Below are positions 8,006 through 15,581 of a stretch of DNA of 64,000 nucleotides, in pieces; the stretch's first letter is position 1; the number at the start of each line of letters is the position of its first letter. Below the pieces are notes generated by a model that saw only the letters and a list, made by a program, of their open reading frames with translations, had not been told where the DNA came from and made no database searches. The stretch lies in NCBI GenBank assembly GCA_002300355.1, contig NSGV01000001.1, forward strand, positions 1,426,001 to 1,490,000, in the 5' to 3' direction. The stretch comes from Streptomyces sp. TLI_235 (GTDB lineage: Bacteria > Actinomycetota > Actinomycetes > Streptomycetales > Streptomycetaceae). A program made the position numbers and the translations under genes.

Positions 8006-10132
8006 TCACTCGGTGAGGTCGATCGCCTCCGGCAGATTGGCCTCGGCGATCCGGCGGGCGATCTCGCCGGGGCGGACGGGGCGGCCGAAGTGCCAGCCCT
8101 GCGCCCAGTCGCAGCCCATCAGCCGCAGTCGCTCGGCGTCGGCACGGTTCTCCACGCCCTCGGCGGTGACGGTCAGCCCCAGGGTGTGCGCGAGCGAGAC
8201 GAGTCCGCTGACGATCCGCCACCCGAGGTGGGTGTCCTTGGCCGGGTCGTGCAGGTCGCCGACGAAGGAGCCGGCGATCTTCAGGCCTGAGACCGGCAGG
8301 TCGCGCAGGTAGGCGAGGTTCGACCAGCCGGTGCCGAAGTCGTCCACGGCGAGCGACACGCCGAGGTCGACCAGGCCGTGCAGCGACTTCAGCGCCTCGT
8401 CCTCGGGGCCGACCACGGTGGACTCGGTGATCTCCAGCTGCAGCTTGTCGGGCTGCAGTCCGCTCGTCCGGAGGATGCGGTCGAGGTCTGCGACCAGTCC
8501 GGCGTTGCGGGCCTGACGGACCGCCAGATTGACGTTGAGCTGCGGCGCCCGGTCGCCGAACCGGCGTACCCAGTCGGCCGCCTGACCGCAGGCCTGCTCC
8601 AGCACCCAGCGGCCGAGCGGCATGATCAGCCCGGTCTCCTCGGCGGTGCCGACGAACTCCTCCGGCCCGAGCACCCCGAGCTGCGGGTGGCGCCAGCGGA
8701 CCAGCGCCTCGACCGCGGCGAGCGAGCCGTCGGCGAGGTTGACCAGCGGCTGGTAGTCGATGAAGAACTCGCCGCGGTCCAGTGCGGAGGGCATCCGGAC
8801 GGACACCGCGTACCGGCTGACCGCGCGGGCGTTCTCCTTGGGGTCGAACAACGTCCAGCGGCCGCGCCCGGCCTCCTTGGCCCGATAGAGCGTCAGGTCG
8901 GCGGCCCGGACGGCGGCGCCCGGGGTGGTGGTGGCGACCCGCCGCTCCAGCACGCCGACACTGGCGCCGACCGCGAGCTTGTGGTCGCCGACGATGACCG
9001 GTTTGGCCAGCGCGGCGAGCACCGTCTTGGCCGCGGCCACCGCCTCCTGCTCGCCCCGGCAGTTCTCCAGCAGCACCACGAACTCGTCGCCACCGAGCCG
9101 GGCCACCATGTGGCCGAGCGGGGTGAGCGCGGCGTCCAGCCGGCTGGCCACCGCGGTGAGCAGCTGGTCGCCCATGTCGTGGCCGAGGCTGTCGTTGACC
9201 ACCTTGAAACCGTCGAGGTCGACGTAGCACAGCCCGAAGCGGGCGCCAGGCTCCGGCTCCTCGAAGAGCCGCTCCAGCCGCTCGAAGAAGGCCGCGCGGT
9301 TCGGCAGGCCGGTGAGCGGGTCGTGGGTCGCCTGGTGGCGCAGCCGCTCCTGCAGCCGGTAGCGGTCGGTGATGTCCTCCAGCATGGCGACCTGGTACTT
9401 GGGGATGCCGTCGGCGTCGCGGATCAGCGAGACGGTCAGGTGCGTCCAGACCACCTCGCCGTCGCGCCGGTAGTACGGCTTGTCGACCTGGAAGTACTCG
9501 CGCTTGCCGCTGATGAGGTCCCCGTAGGCCTCCCAGACGCCCGGGGTGTCCTCGGGGTGGACGAGGTCGCCGACCCGGCGGCCGGCCATGTCCTCCGGGC
9601 CGACGCCGAAGATCTCCCCGATGGCCTTGTTCACGGCCAGGATGTTGCCCTCGACGTCGCCGATGCCGATGCCGATCGCGGCGCTCTCGAACAGGGCGCG
9701 GAAGCGCGCCTCGGACTCGCGCAGGGCGCGCTCGACGCCGTGCCGGGCGGTGTCCGCGGCCAGCCGGATCGCCTCCTGCTCGCGCAGCGTCCGCTCGCGC
9801 AGGGCGGCCGCCCAGCCGGCCGCGAACGCGCCGGAGAGCATCGGGCCGGTGCCGTCGGTGGCGGGCTGCCGGTGCAGGATCTCCACCGCCCGGGCGAGCA
9901 CCTCGGGGTCGGTGAAGTGGGCGTCGACCAGCATCGCGCCGGCCTGCCGGGCCGGGGCGGCGTCGAAGGGCCGGGCCCGGCGGGCGCGGTCGAGCAGGTC
10001 GGCGGTGCGGTCGACCAGGCTGTCGACCACCCGCGGGTGGACGGCGTCGCCGTGGCCGGCGCCGAGCAGCCGGGCCCATTCCTCGCGCAGGCCCCCTGCG
10101 CTGCGTGCCCCCACCGGCAACCGGTCGCTCAC
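8006..10132 (-). CDS. PAS-GGDEF-EAL cyclic-di-GMP turnover protein
   Basis: A 708-residue cytoplasmic protein: helical N-terminus (1-135), PAS domain (about 139-260), GGDEF diguanylate cyclase domain (motif GGDEF near 345) and EAL phosphodiesterase domain (EAL near 474). Both signature motifs are intact. The position of the RxxD inhibitory site before GGDEF reads PLGH, so product inhibition is probably absent. The EAL domain keeps the Glu, Asn, ITES Glu, DDFGTG Asp pair, Lys and TAEGVE Glu, but the usual LKIDRSF reads LKIAGSF. It resembles Streptomyces CdgA and RmdA in layout; which orthologue was not resolved. The GTG at 10132 overlaps the upstream methyltransferase stop (GTGA). It could link cyclic-di-GMP to development or to the adjacent polysaccharide locus. 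Confidence 0.9.
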   Translation of the reverse strand: MSDRLPVGARSAGGLREEWARLLGAGHGDAVHPRVVDSLVDRTADLLDRARRARPFDAAPARQAGAMLVDAHFTDPEVLARAVEILHRQPATDGTGPMLSGAFAAGWAAALRERTLREQEAIRLAADTARHGVERALRESEARFRALFESAAIGIGIGDVEGNILAVNKAIGEIFGVGPEDMAGRRVGDLVHPEDTPGVWEAYGDLISGKREYFQVDKPYYRRDGEVVWTHLTVSLIRDADGIPKYQVAMLEDITDRYRLQERLRHQATHDPLTGLPNRAAFFERLERLFEEPEPGARFGLCYVDLDGFKVVNDSLGHDMGDQLLTAVASRLDAALTPLGHMVARLGGDEFVVLLENCRGEQEAVAAAKTVLAALAKPVIVGDHKLAVGASVGVLERRVATTTPGAAVRAADLTLYRAKEAGRGRWTLFDPKENARAVSRYAVSVRMPSALDRGEFFIDYQPLVNLADGSLAAVEALVRWRHPQLGVLGPEEFVGTAEETGLIMPLGRWVLEQACGQAADWVRRFGDRAPQLNVNLAVRQARNAGLVADLDRILRTSGLQPDKLQLEITESTVVGPEDEALKSLHGLVDLGVSLAVDDFGTGWSNLAYLRDLPVSGLKIAGSFVGDLHDPAKDTHLGWRIVSGLVSLAHTLGLTVTAEGVENRADAERLRLMGCDWAQGWHFGRPVRPGEIARRIAEANLPEAIDLTE

Positions 10133-10935
10133 GGCAGTCGTCCGACGCCGGCCACACCCGTCATCCGCTCCGGATGCGGGCCGACCGCCTCCGGGACGTC
10201 CGGCCGCCACTCGGGCAGGTAGACCACGCCCGGCTCGACCAGGTCGAAGCCGTCGAAGAAGGCCTCGATGGCGTCCCGGCCGCGCATGGTGAGCGGGGTC
10301 GGGGTGCGCCGGTAGAGGTCCTGGTGGGCGCCGGCCTGGTCGGGCCGGCCCTCCAGGGAGGCGTGCGAGAGCACCAGGGCGCTCCCGGGCGGGAGCGCGT
10401 CGCGCAGTCTGGCGACGAGCTTGTGCGGGTCGTCGTCGTCGGGCACGAAGTGCAGCACGGCGACCAGCATCACCGCCACCGGCTCACCCTCCGCGAGCAG
10501 TGCGGCCGGCTCGGGGCGGGCGAGCAGGTCGTCGACGTACCGCAGGTCGGCTTGGACGACGCTGCTCGCCGGGTCGTCCTGGAGCAGCAGGCGACTGTGC
10601 GCGACGGCGACGGGGTCGTTGTCGACGTACACGACCCGGGCGTCGGGGACGACCTGCCGGGCGGCCTCGTGGACGGGGCCGAAGGTGGGGATGCCGGAGC
10701 CGATGTCCAGGAACCGGGTGATGCCCGTCTCGGCGAGGTGCTGGACGGCACGCCGCAGGAAGGCCCGGTTGGCCCTCATGATCTGCGGGAGCTCCGGCCA
10801 GAGTTCGACCGCCTTGCGGGCCATCTGCCGGTCTGCCTCGAAGTTGTGCGAGCCGCCGAGGTAGTAGTCGTACATGCGGGCCGCGTTGGGCTTCTCGAGG
10901 TCTGTTCCGGCGGGCACCCAGTCCGGTTGCCGCAT
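10129..10935 (-). CDS. SAM-dependent methyltransferase, DUF574 / Methyltransf_19 family
   Basis: A 268-residue protein of the actinobacteria-specific DUF574 family. The opening PDWVPAGTDLEKPNAARMYDYYLGG segment is characteristic; the SAM-binding glycine loop is FLDIGSGIPT, followed by VVYVDNDPVAVAHSR (acidic residue for ribose) and the later AVLHFVPDDDDP. Substrates in this family are unknown. A strong GGAGGGGG ribosome-binding site precedes the ATG at 10935 by seven bases. The gene is coupled to the cyclic-di-GMP protein downstream by a GTGA overlap, so the two are co-translated. The upstream spacer (10936-11090) is AT-richer than its surroundings and must hold the promoter. Confidence 0.85.
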   Translation of the reverse strand: MRQPDWVPAGTDLEKPNAARMYDYYLGGSHNFEADRQMARKAVELWPELPQIMRANRAFLRRAVQHLAETGITRFLDIGSGIPTFGPVHEAARQVVPDARVVYVDNDPVAVAHSRLLLQDDPASSVVQADLRYVDDLLARPEPAALLAEGEPVAVMLVAVLHFVPDDDDPHKLVARLRDALPPGSALVLSHASLEGRPDQAGAHQDLYRRTPTPLTMRGRDAIEAFFDGFDLVEPGVVYLPEWRPDVPEAVGPHPERMTGVAGVGRLP

Positions 10936-11099
10936 GACGGCACCCCCTCCGGTTCAGGAAAAAGCCAACAACTCGACATGATTTTCCTATGATCTGATCT
11001 TCCTTGCAAGCGGAACGTGAGTTCCCGGCTCCACCACCACACATCCCCGGATTCCTTACGCCGCGCGGTTCCTGACGCATTCGGCGGACAATGGTCCTG

Positions 11100-12872
11100 A
11101 TGGCCGGACGAATAGAGGACTACGCCCTCATCGGGGACCTCCAGACCGCCGCCCTTGTGGGCCGTGACGGTTCGGTCGACTGGCTCTGCCTGCCCCGCTT
11201 CGACTCCCCCAGCTGCTTCGCCGGGCTGCTCGGCGACGGGCGGCACGGCGCATGGCGGCTCGGGCCCGCCGCGGGCGGCGTCTGCACCCGGCGGCGCTAC
11301 GTCGACGACAGCCTCGTCCTGGAGTCGCTCTGGGCCACCCCCGGCGGCACCGTCCGGGTGGTCGACTTCATGCCGCAGCGCGACCGCGTCCCGCAGCTGG
11401 TGCGGATCGTCGAGGGGGTCTCCGGCGCCGTGCCGATGCGCGGCGAGCTGCGGCTGCGGTTCAACTACGGCCGGGTCGACCCCTGGGTGCGCCGCACCGA
11501 GCACCACCGGGTGGCCGTGGCCGGCCCGGACTCCGCCTGGTTGCGGGTGCCGCCCGGGGTGCACACCTACGGCCAGGACGGCTCCACCGCCTCCGACTTC
11601 ACCGTCTCCGCGGGCGAGCGGGTGTCCTTCGTGCTGACCTGGCAGCCCTCGCACATGCACGCCCCGCCGCGCACCGACCCGCTGCGGGCGCTGGCCGGCA
11701 CGCTGGACGGCTGGCAGCTCTGGGCGTCCGGCTGCCGCTACGACGGCGAGTGGCGACGCGCCGTGCTGCGCTCGCTGATCACCCTGAAGGCGCTCGCCTA
11801 CGAGCCGACCGGCGGCATCGTCGCGGCGCCGACCGCCTCGCTGCCCGAGGTGCTCGGCGGCGAGCGCAACTGGGACTACCGCTTCTGCTGGCTGCGCGAC
11901 TCCAGCCTCACCCTCTCGGCACTGCTGCGCGGGGGCTTCCGCGAGGAGGCGGCCGCCTGGCGCAAGTGGCTGCTGCGGGCGATCGCCGGCGACCCGGGCG
12001 ACCTGCAGGCCGTCTACGGGGTGGCGGGCGAGCGGGGGCTGCCCGAGGTCGAGGCCGACTGGTTGCCCGGGTACGGCGGTTCGACACCGGTGCGATTCGG
12101 CAACGTCGCCGTCCGGCAACTTCAACTCGACGTCTACGGCGAGGTGGTGGACACGATGTACCTCGCGCTGCGGGCCGGCATCCCGATGGAGCGCCAGGTC
12201 TGGAGCCTGCTGCGGATACTCATGGCCTACCTGGAGAAGCACTGGACAGAGCCCGACGAGGGCCTGTGGGAGGTCCGCGGCGCCCGGCGGCACTTCGTGC
12301 ACTCCAAGGTGATGGCCTGGGTGGCCGCCGACCGCGCCCTGAAGATGGCCGAACTCACCGGCCTGCCCGCGCCCGTGGAGCGCTGGCGGGAGATGCGCGA
12401 CGCGGTGCACGCGGACGTCCTCGAGAACGGCGTCGACCGCCGCCGCGGCCTGTTCGTCCAGCACTACGGCGGACGGGAGTTGGACGCCGCGACGCTCTTC
12501 GTGCTGAAGAGCGGCTTCCTGCCGCCGGACGACCCGCGGGTGGTCCGCACGGTCGACGCCGTCCGCACCGGGCTGGACCACGGCGGGCTGATCCGGCGCT
12601 ACCCGGCGGCCTCGCGCGCGGACAGCCTGCGGGGCACCGAAGGCGCCTTCCTCGCCTGCTCGTTCTGGCTCGCCGACTCCCTCGGCGCGATCGGGCGCCC
12701 CGGCGAGGCCCGCGAGCTCTTCCTGCGGCTGGTCTCGCTGGGCAACGACGTCGGACTGCTCGCCGAGGAGTGGGACCCCCAGGAGAGGCGCCAACTCGGC
12801 AACATGCCACAGGCGTTCAGCCATGTGGCGTTGGTCAACTCGGCCTTCGAACTGGCCGCCCGCGCGGCCTGA
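11100..12872 (+). CDS. Glycoside hydrolase family 15 (glucoamylase/trehalase-like)
   Basis: About 590 residues, cytoplasmic (no signal peptide). The N-terminal beta-sandwich opens with GRIEDYALIGDLQTAALVGRDG, the usual start of actinobacterial GH15 proteins; the (alpha/alpha)6 catalytic barrel contains NWDYRFCWLRDSSLTLSAL (first acid/base region) and the late TEGAFLACSFWLAD segment with the catalytic Glu. Members hydrolyse alpha-glucosidic bonds; bacterial cytoplasmic forms include trehalases and glucoamylase-like enzymes of uncertain substrate. The ATG at 11100 fits family starts; an ATG at 11091 would add three residues and cannot be excluded. It stands alone and ends in a strong bidirectional hairpin. 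Confidence 0.87.
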   Translation: MAGRIEDYALIGDLQTAALVGRDGSVDWLCLPRFDSPSCFAGLLGDGRHGAWRLGPAAGGVCTRRRYVDDSLVLESLWATPGGTVRVVDFMPQRDRVPQLVRIVEGVSGAVPMRGELRLRFNYGRVDPWVRRTEHHRVAVAGPDSAWLRVPPGVHTYGQDGSTASDFTVSAGERVSFVLTWQPSHMHAPPRTDPLRALAGTLDGWQLWASGCRYDGEWRRAVLRSLITLKALAYEPTGGIVAAPTASLPEVLGGERNWDYRFCWLRDSSLTLSALLRGGFREEAAAWRKWLLRAIAGDPGDLQAVYGVAGERGLPEVEADWLPGYGGSTPVRFGNVAVRQLQLDVYGEVVDTMYLALRAGIPMERQVWSLLRILMAYLEKHWTEPDEGLWEVRGARRHFVHSKVMAWVAADRALKMAELTGLPAPVERWREMRDAVHADVLENGVDRRRGLFVQHYGGRELDAATLFVLKSGFLPPDDPRVVRTVDAVRTGLDHGGLIRRYPAASRADSLRGTEGAFLACSFWLADSLGAIGRPGEARELFLRLVSLGNDVGLLAEEWDPQERRQLGNMPQAFSHVALVNSAFELAARAA

Positions 12873-12891
12873 GCCCGCCCGGAACGCCGAA

Positions 12892-12927
12892 GGGCGGCCG
12901 ATCCCACCGCCGTGGGATCGGCCGCCC
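12892..12927. terminator. Bidirectional hairpin terminator
   Basis: A perfect 16-bp inverted repeat (12892-12907 with 12912-12927) around a CGCC loop, lying between the convergent GH15 and cellulase genes. No U-tract follows, as is common for GC-rich actinobacterial terminators. Confidence 0.85.
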
Positions 12928-12954
12928 GGTGCCGCGATCAGCTCGCGGCGCGGA

Positions 12955-15195
12955 TCACAGTGCCGTGCAGGTCAGCGTCGGGACGGCGTTGCTGCCGCCC
13001 GCGTTGGTCGCACCGAAGCCGAAGCCCGCGGAGCCGCCGGCCCCGATCGCACCGTTGTAGGCCGCGTTGGTGACGGTCACCGCCTGGCCGGTCTGCGTGT
13101 AGCTGCCGTTCCAGAGGTTGGAGATCTTCTGCTGGCCGCCGTAGGTCCAGGTGACCTTCCAGCCGTTGATCGCCGTGGTGCCGGTGTTGGTGACGGTGAC
13201 GTCGGCGTTGAAGCCGGCGCCCCAGTCGCTGCTCACCTTGTAGGTGGCGGTGCAGCCCGAACCGGTGCCGGTGCCCGAGGTGGTGACGGACAGGGCCGCC
13301 GAGGCCGCGGAGACGTTACCGGCCGCGTCCTTCGCCTTCACCGTGTAGCTGTACGCCGTCGAGGCGGTCAGACCGGTGTCGGTGAACGAGGTGGTCGCGG
13401 TCGAACCGACCAGCGCGCTGCCGCGGTACACGTCGTACCCCGTCACACCGACGTTGTCCGTCGAAGCCGTCCACGACAGCGAGACACTGCTGGACGTCTT
13501 CGCCGGCGAGGTCAGACCGCTCGGAACGGTCGGCGCCTGGGTGTCGGTGGTGCCGCCGGCCGAGGTGGTGACGGACAGGGCCGCCGAGGCCGCGGAGACG
13601 TTACCGGCCGCATCCTTCGCCTTCACCGTGTAGCTGTACGCCGTCGAGGCGGTCAGACCGGTGTCGGTGAACGAGGTGGTCGCGGTCGAACCGACCAGCG
13701 CGCTGCCGCGGTACACGTCGTACCCCGTCACACCGACGTTGTCCGTCGAAGCCGTCCACGACAGCGAGACACTGCTGGACGTCTTCGCTGGCGAGGTCAG
13801 ACCGCTCGGAACGGTCGGCGCCTGGGTGTCGGTGCTGCTGCCGCCGACGGGCGGGTAGGCGTTGGCCAGCAGCTGCTGGAACTGGGCGGAGAACCAGGCG
13901 CCGGCGAGCGGCGAGTTCGGCAGGGCGCCGGACATGCTGTTGCCGTTGCGACCGTTGCCCGTGTAGGTCGGGTCGCACATCCGGTCGAAGCCCTTGCCCT
14001 CGTCGTTCGGGATGACCTGGCTCGCGCCGTCGGACTCACCTGGGGGCTTGGCCCAGACGTAGGCGTCGATGCCCGTGGCGGGCGCGGTGGTCGGACGCTC
14101 GCCGAGGCCGGCACCGCTCTGGTTGCACCAGTTGCCGACGTGGATGCGACGGTCGACCCGGCCGCCGTTGACGTAGTCGTCGACGGAGGTCAGCGGGCCC
14201 GGGCCGGCCGGACGGGCGGTGCCGCCCCAGCCGTTGCGGGAGGTGTCGATCAGCATGCCGATGGTGCTGTTGAAGCCCTCGCCGATCAGCTTGGTGCGCA
14301 GCGCCTGGGCGAAGGACAGCTCGTCGACGTAGTAGTTCCAGTCGACCCACTTCGACTGCCGCACGGTGGTGCCGTTCACGGAGTCGGTGACCTTGAAGTT
14401 CGGCTCCACCAGCGCACTGTAGTTGGCGGTGTTGACGATGAAGCCGGCCACGTCGTTGACGGTGGCACCGCCGGTGGTGGCGGCCTTCTTGAACTCGGTG
14501 GCGGCGGGGCCCATGTTGGAGTCCCAGCCGAGCCATCCGTGGTGCGCGGCGTCGATGTAGTTGTAGACGTTCGGGATCGCGGCCAGGGTGTGCAGGGCGT
14601 AGCCGACACCGGCCTCGTAGTTGCCGTTCGCCTTCATGGTGGCGCAGGCGTCGGTCGAACCGGCGGTGCCGCCGGCGTTGGTGACCAGGTTCGGCAGCGA
14701 GTCGGGCTCGATGACGTTGACGATCCGCAGGCCCGCGTACTTGGAGTCCGACATGATCGCGGCGATCGGGTCGATGTACTCCGTCTTGTAGCGGCCGATC
14801 TCGGTGGCGCCGAGCTCGCCGTTGGAGGCGAGGGCGGCGCAGTCACGGCCCGGCAGGTCGTAGATGACGATCTGGACCAGGTTGGCGCCCTGCGCGAGGG
14901 CGGCGTCCAGGTGCGCCCGGAGGCCCTTGGCCGCGGAGGAACCGGTGATCGCGGCGATCCGGTCCATCCAGACGAAGGTGGGCTGGTTGGCGACCGCGGA
15001 ACCGCCCGGCTCGGCGGCCGCCTTGGCGGACCAGTCCGGGTTCACGTAGACCTTGGCGCCGGCATAGGGATTGTCGAGCTTGGCCTCGGCGGCACTGGCC
15101 GGCTGGACGGCCGTCGCGAGCGGCAGGACGGCGGCGACGCCCAGCGCCGCGGCGGCTGCCGACGTGCGCAGACGGCGCATGATGGGGGAAGGCAC
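12955..15195 (-). CDS. Secreted GH6 cellobiohydrolase with two Fn3 domains and CBM2
   Basis: A 746-residue secreted cellulase. Residues 1-36 are a signal peptide; 37-450 a GH6 catalytic domain with YDLPGRDCAALASNGE and the general acid in VIEPDSLPNLV, its length suggesting a loop-enclosed exo-acting cellobiohydrolase; two fibronectin type III modules occupy about 455-640; the last 100 residues are a CBM2 cellulose-binding module with Cys at both ends and exposed Trp residues. The GTG at 15195 is supported by an AAGGA ribosome-binding site eight bases upstream and gives a normal signal peptide. Two CebR-type operators upstream imply repression by CebR with cellobiose/cellotriose as inducers, as known in Streptomyces. 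The two Fn3 modules are nearly identical in DNA, indicating recent duplication. Confidence 0.95.
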   Translation of the reverse strand: MPSPIMRRLRTSAAAAALGVAAVLPLATAVQPASAAEAKLDNPYAGAKVYVNPDWSAKAAAEPGGSAVANQPTFVWMDRIAAITGSSAAKGLRAHLDAALAQGANLVQIVIYDLPGRDCAALASNGELGATEIGRYKTEYIDPIAAIMSDSKYAGLRIVNVIEPDSLPNLVTNAGGTAGSTDACATMKANGNYEAGVGYALHTLAAIPNVYNYIDAAHHGWLGWDSNMGPAATEFKKAATTGGATVNDVAGFIVNTANYSALVEPNFKVTDSVNGTTVRQSKWVDWNYYVDELSFAQALRTKLIGEGFNSTIGMLIDTSRNGWGGTARPAGPGPLTSVDDYVNGGRVDRRIHVGNWCNQSGAGLGERPTTAPATGIDAYVWAKPPGESDGASQVIPNDEGKGFDRMCDPTYTGNGRNGNSMSGALPNSPLAGAWFSAQFQQLLANAYPPVGGSSTDTQAPTVPSGLTSPAKTSSSVSLSWTASTDNVGVTGYDVYRGSALVGSTATTSFTDTGLTASTAYSYTVKAKDAAGNVSAASAALSVTTSAGGTTDTQAPTVPSGLTSPAKTSSSVSLSWTASTDNVGVTGYDVYRGSALVGSTATTSFTDTGLTASTAYSYTVKAKDAAGNVSAASAALSVTTSGTGTGSGCTATYKVSSDWGAGFNADVTVTNTGTTAINGWKVTWTYGGQQKISNLWNGSYTQTGQAVTVTNAAYNGAIGAGGSAGFGFGATNAGGSNAVPTLTCTAL
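13277..13549 (-). repeat. Fn3-encoding tandem repeat, copy 2 (C-terminal)
   Basis: About 273 bases that match 13562-13834 with only two visible differences, offset by exactly 285 bases (95 codons). Both copies encode a fibronectin type III module beginning TDTQAPTVPSGLTSPAKTS. The near-identity contrasts with normal divergence between Fn3 modules and points to recent unequal crossover or gene conversion. Confidence 0.92.
13562..13834 (-). repeat. Fn3-encoding tandem repeat, copy 1 (N-terminal)
   Basis: Partner of the repeat at 13277-13549. The two differences visible are a G/A at 13325 versus 13610 and a C/T near 13501 versus 13786. The pair is a likely site for copy-number change by recombination. 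Confidence 0.92.
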
Positions 15196-15254
15196 TTACG
15201 GAGTCCTTTCGGGTGGGGGAGGGACCCTGACGTGCATCGGAGGGAGTCACTTGG

Positions 15255-15268
15255 TGGGAGCGCTCCCA
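15255..15268. promoter_or_regulatory. CebR operator, perfect palindrome
   Basis: TGGGAGCGCTCCCA matches the published CebR box of Streptomyces exactly. It lies 60 bases before the cellulase start codon, where bound CebR would block transcription in the absence of cello-oligosaccharides. Confidence 0.9.
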
Positions 15269-15346
15269 CCTACGGGGATCGACGATACGTCGATGGAACA
15301 GTCGGAGCTTGGTCGACGAGTCGCCGGAGCAGCGGGGTTTTCTCAA

Positions 15347-15365
15347 CCCGCGCTTCAGGCGCGGG
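15347..15365. other. Hairpin with overlapping alternative stem in cellulase leader
   Basis: A 7-bp stem (15347-15353 with 15359-15365, loop TTCAG). The left arm can alternatively pair with the GCGGGGTT run at 15332-15339, so two mutually exclusive stems are possible. It lies between the two CebR boxes. Its role is unknown: leader structure or the end of a vanished mobile element. Confidence 0.4.
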
Positions 15366-15452
15366 CCCTGAGCTCATGGGATATCAAGCCACGAAGGCCA
15401 TGCCCCGTCAAGGCATCGGACGGAGTTGACGATGCGAAACATCGAGCGATCG

Positions 15453-15466
15453 TGGGAGCGCTCCCC
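15453..15466. promoter_or_regulatory. Second CebR-type operator (13 of 14 matches)
   Basis: TGGGAGCGCTCCCC, one mismatch to the CebR box. It is 258 bases upstream of the cellulase and 116 bases upstream of the divergent aminotransferase-like gene, so it could act on either or help form a repression loop with the perfect site at 15255. Confidence 0.78.
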
Positions 15467-15581
15467 CATCCGATCGGCGACACGGGCGCCCGCCGTCCGC
15501 GGATGCCGCCCTTGCCGCCGCCCGTAGCGTGGAGGTGACCGGCGCGGAGGTGCGCCCGCGGACCGGACGGAGGGAGCGGCG

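Larger units (their letters stand above)
15196..15581. other. Divergent intergenic region, cellulase / C-S lyase
   Basis: 386 bases without a gene. It contains both CebR operators, the alternative hairpins near 15332-15365 and a minus-strand TTGACG at 15406-15411 that may be the -35 of the cellulase promoter (no good -10 was found). The GGAGGGAG at about 15569 is the ribosome-binding site of the rightward gene. Confidence 0.6.
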
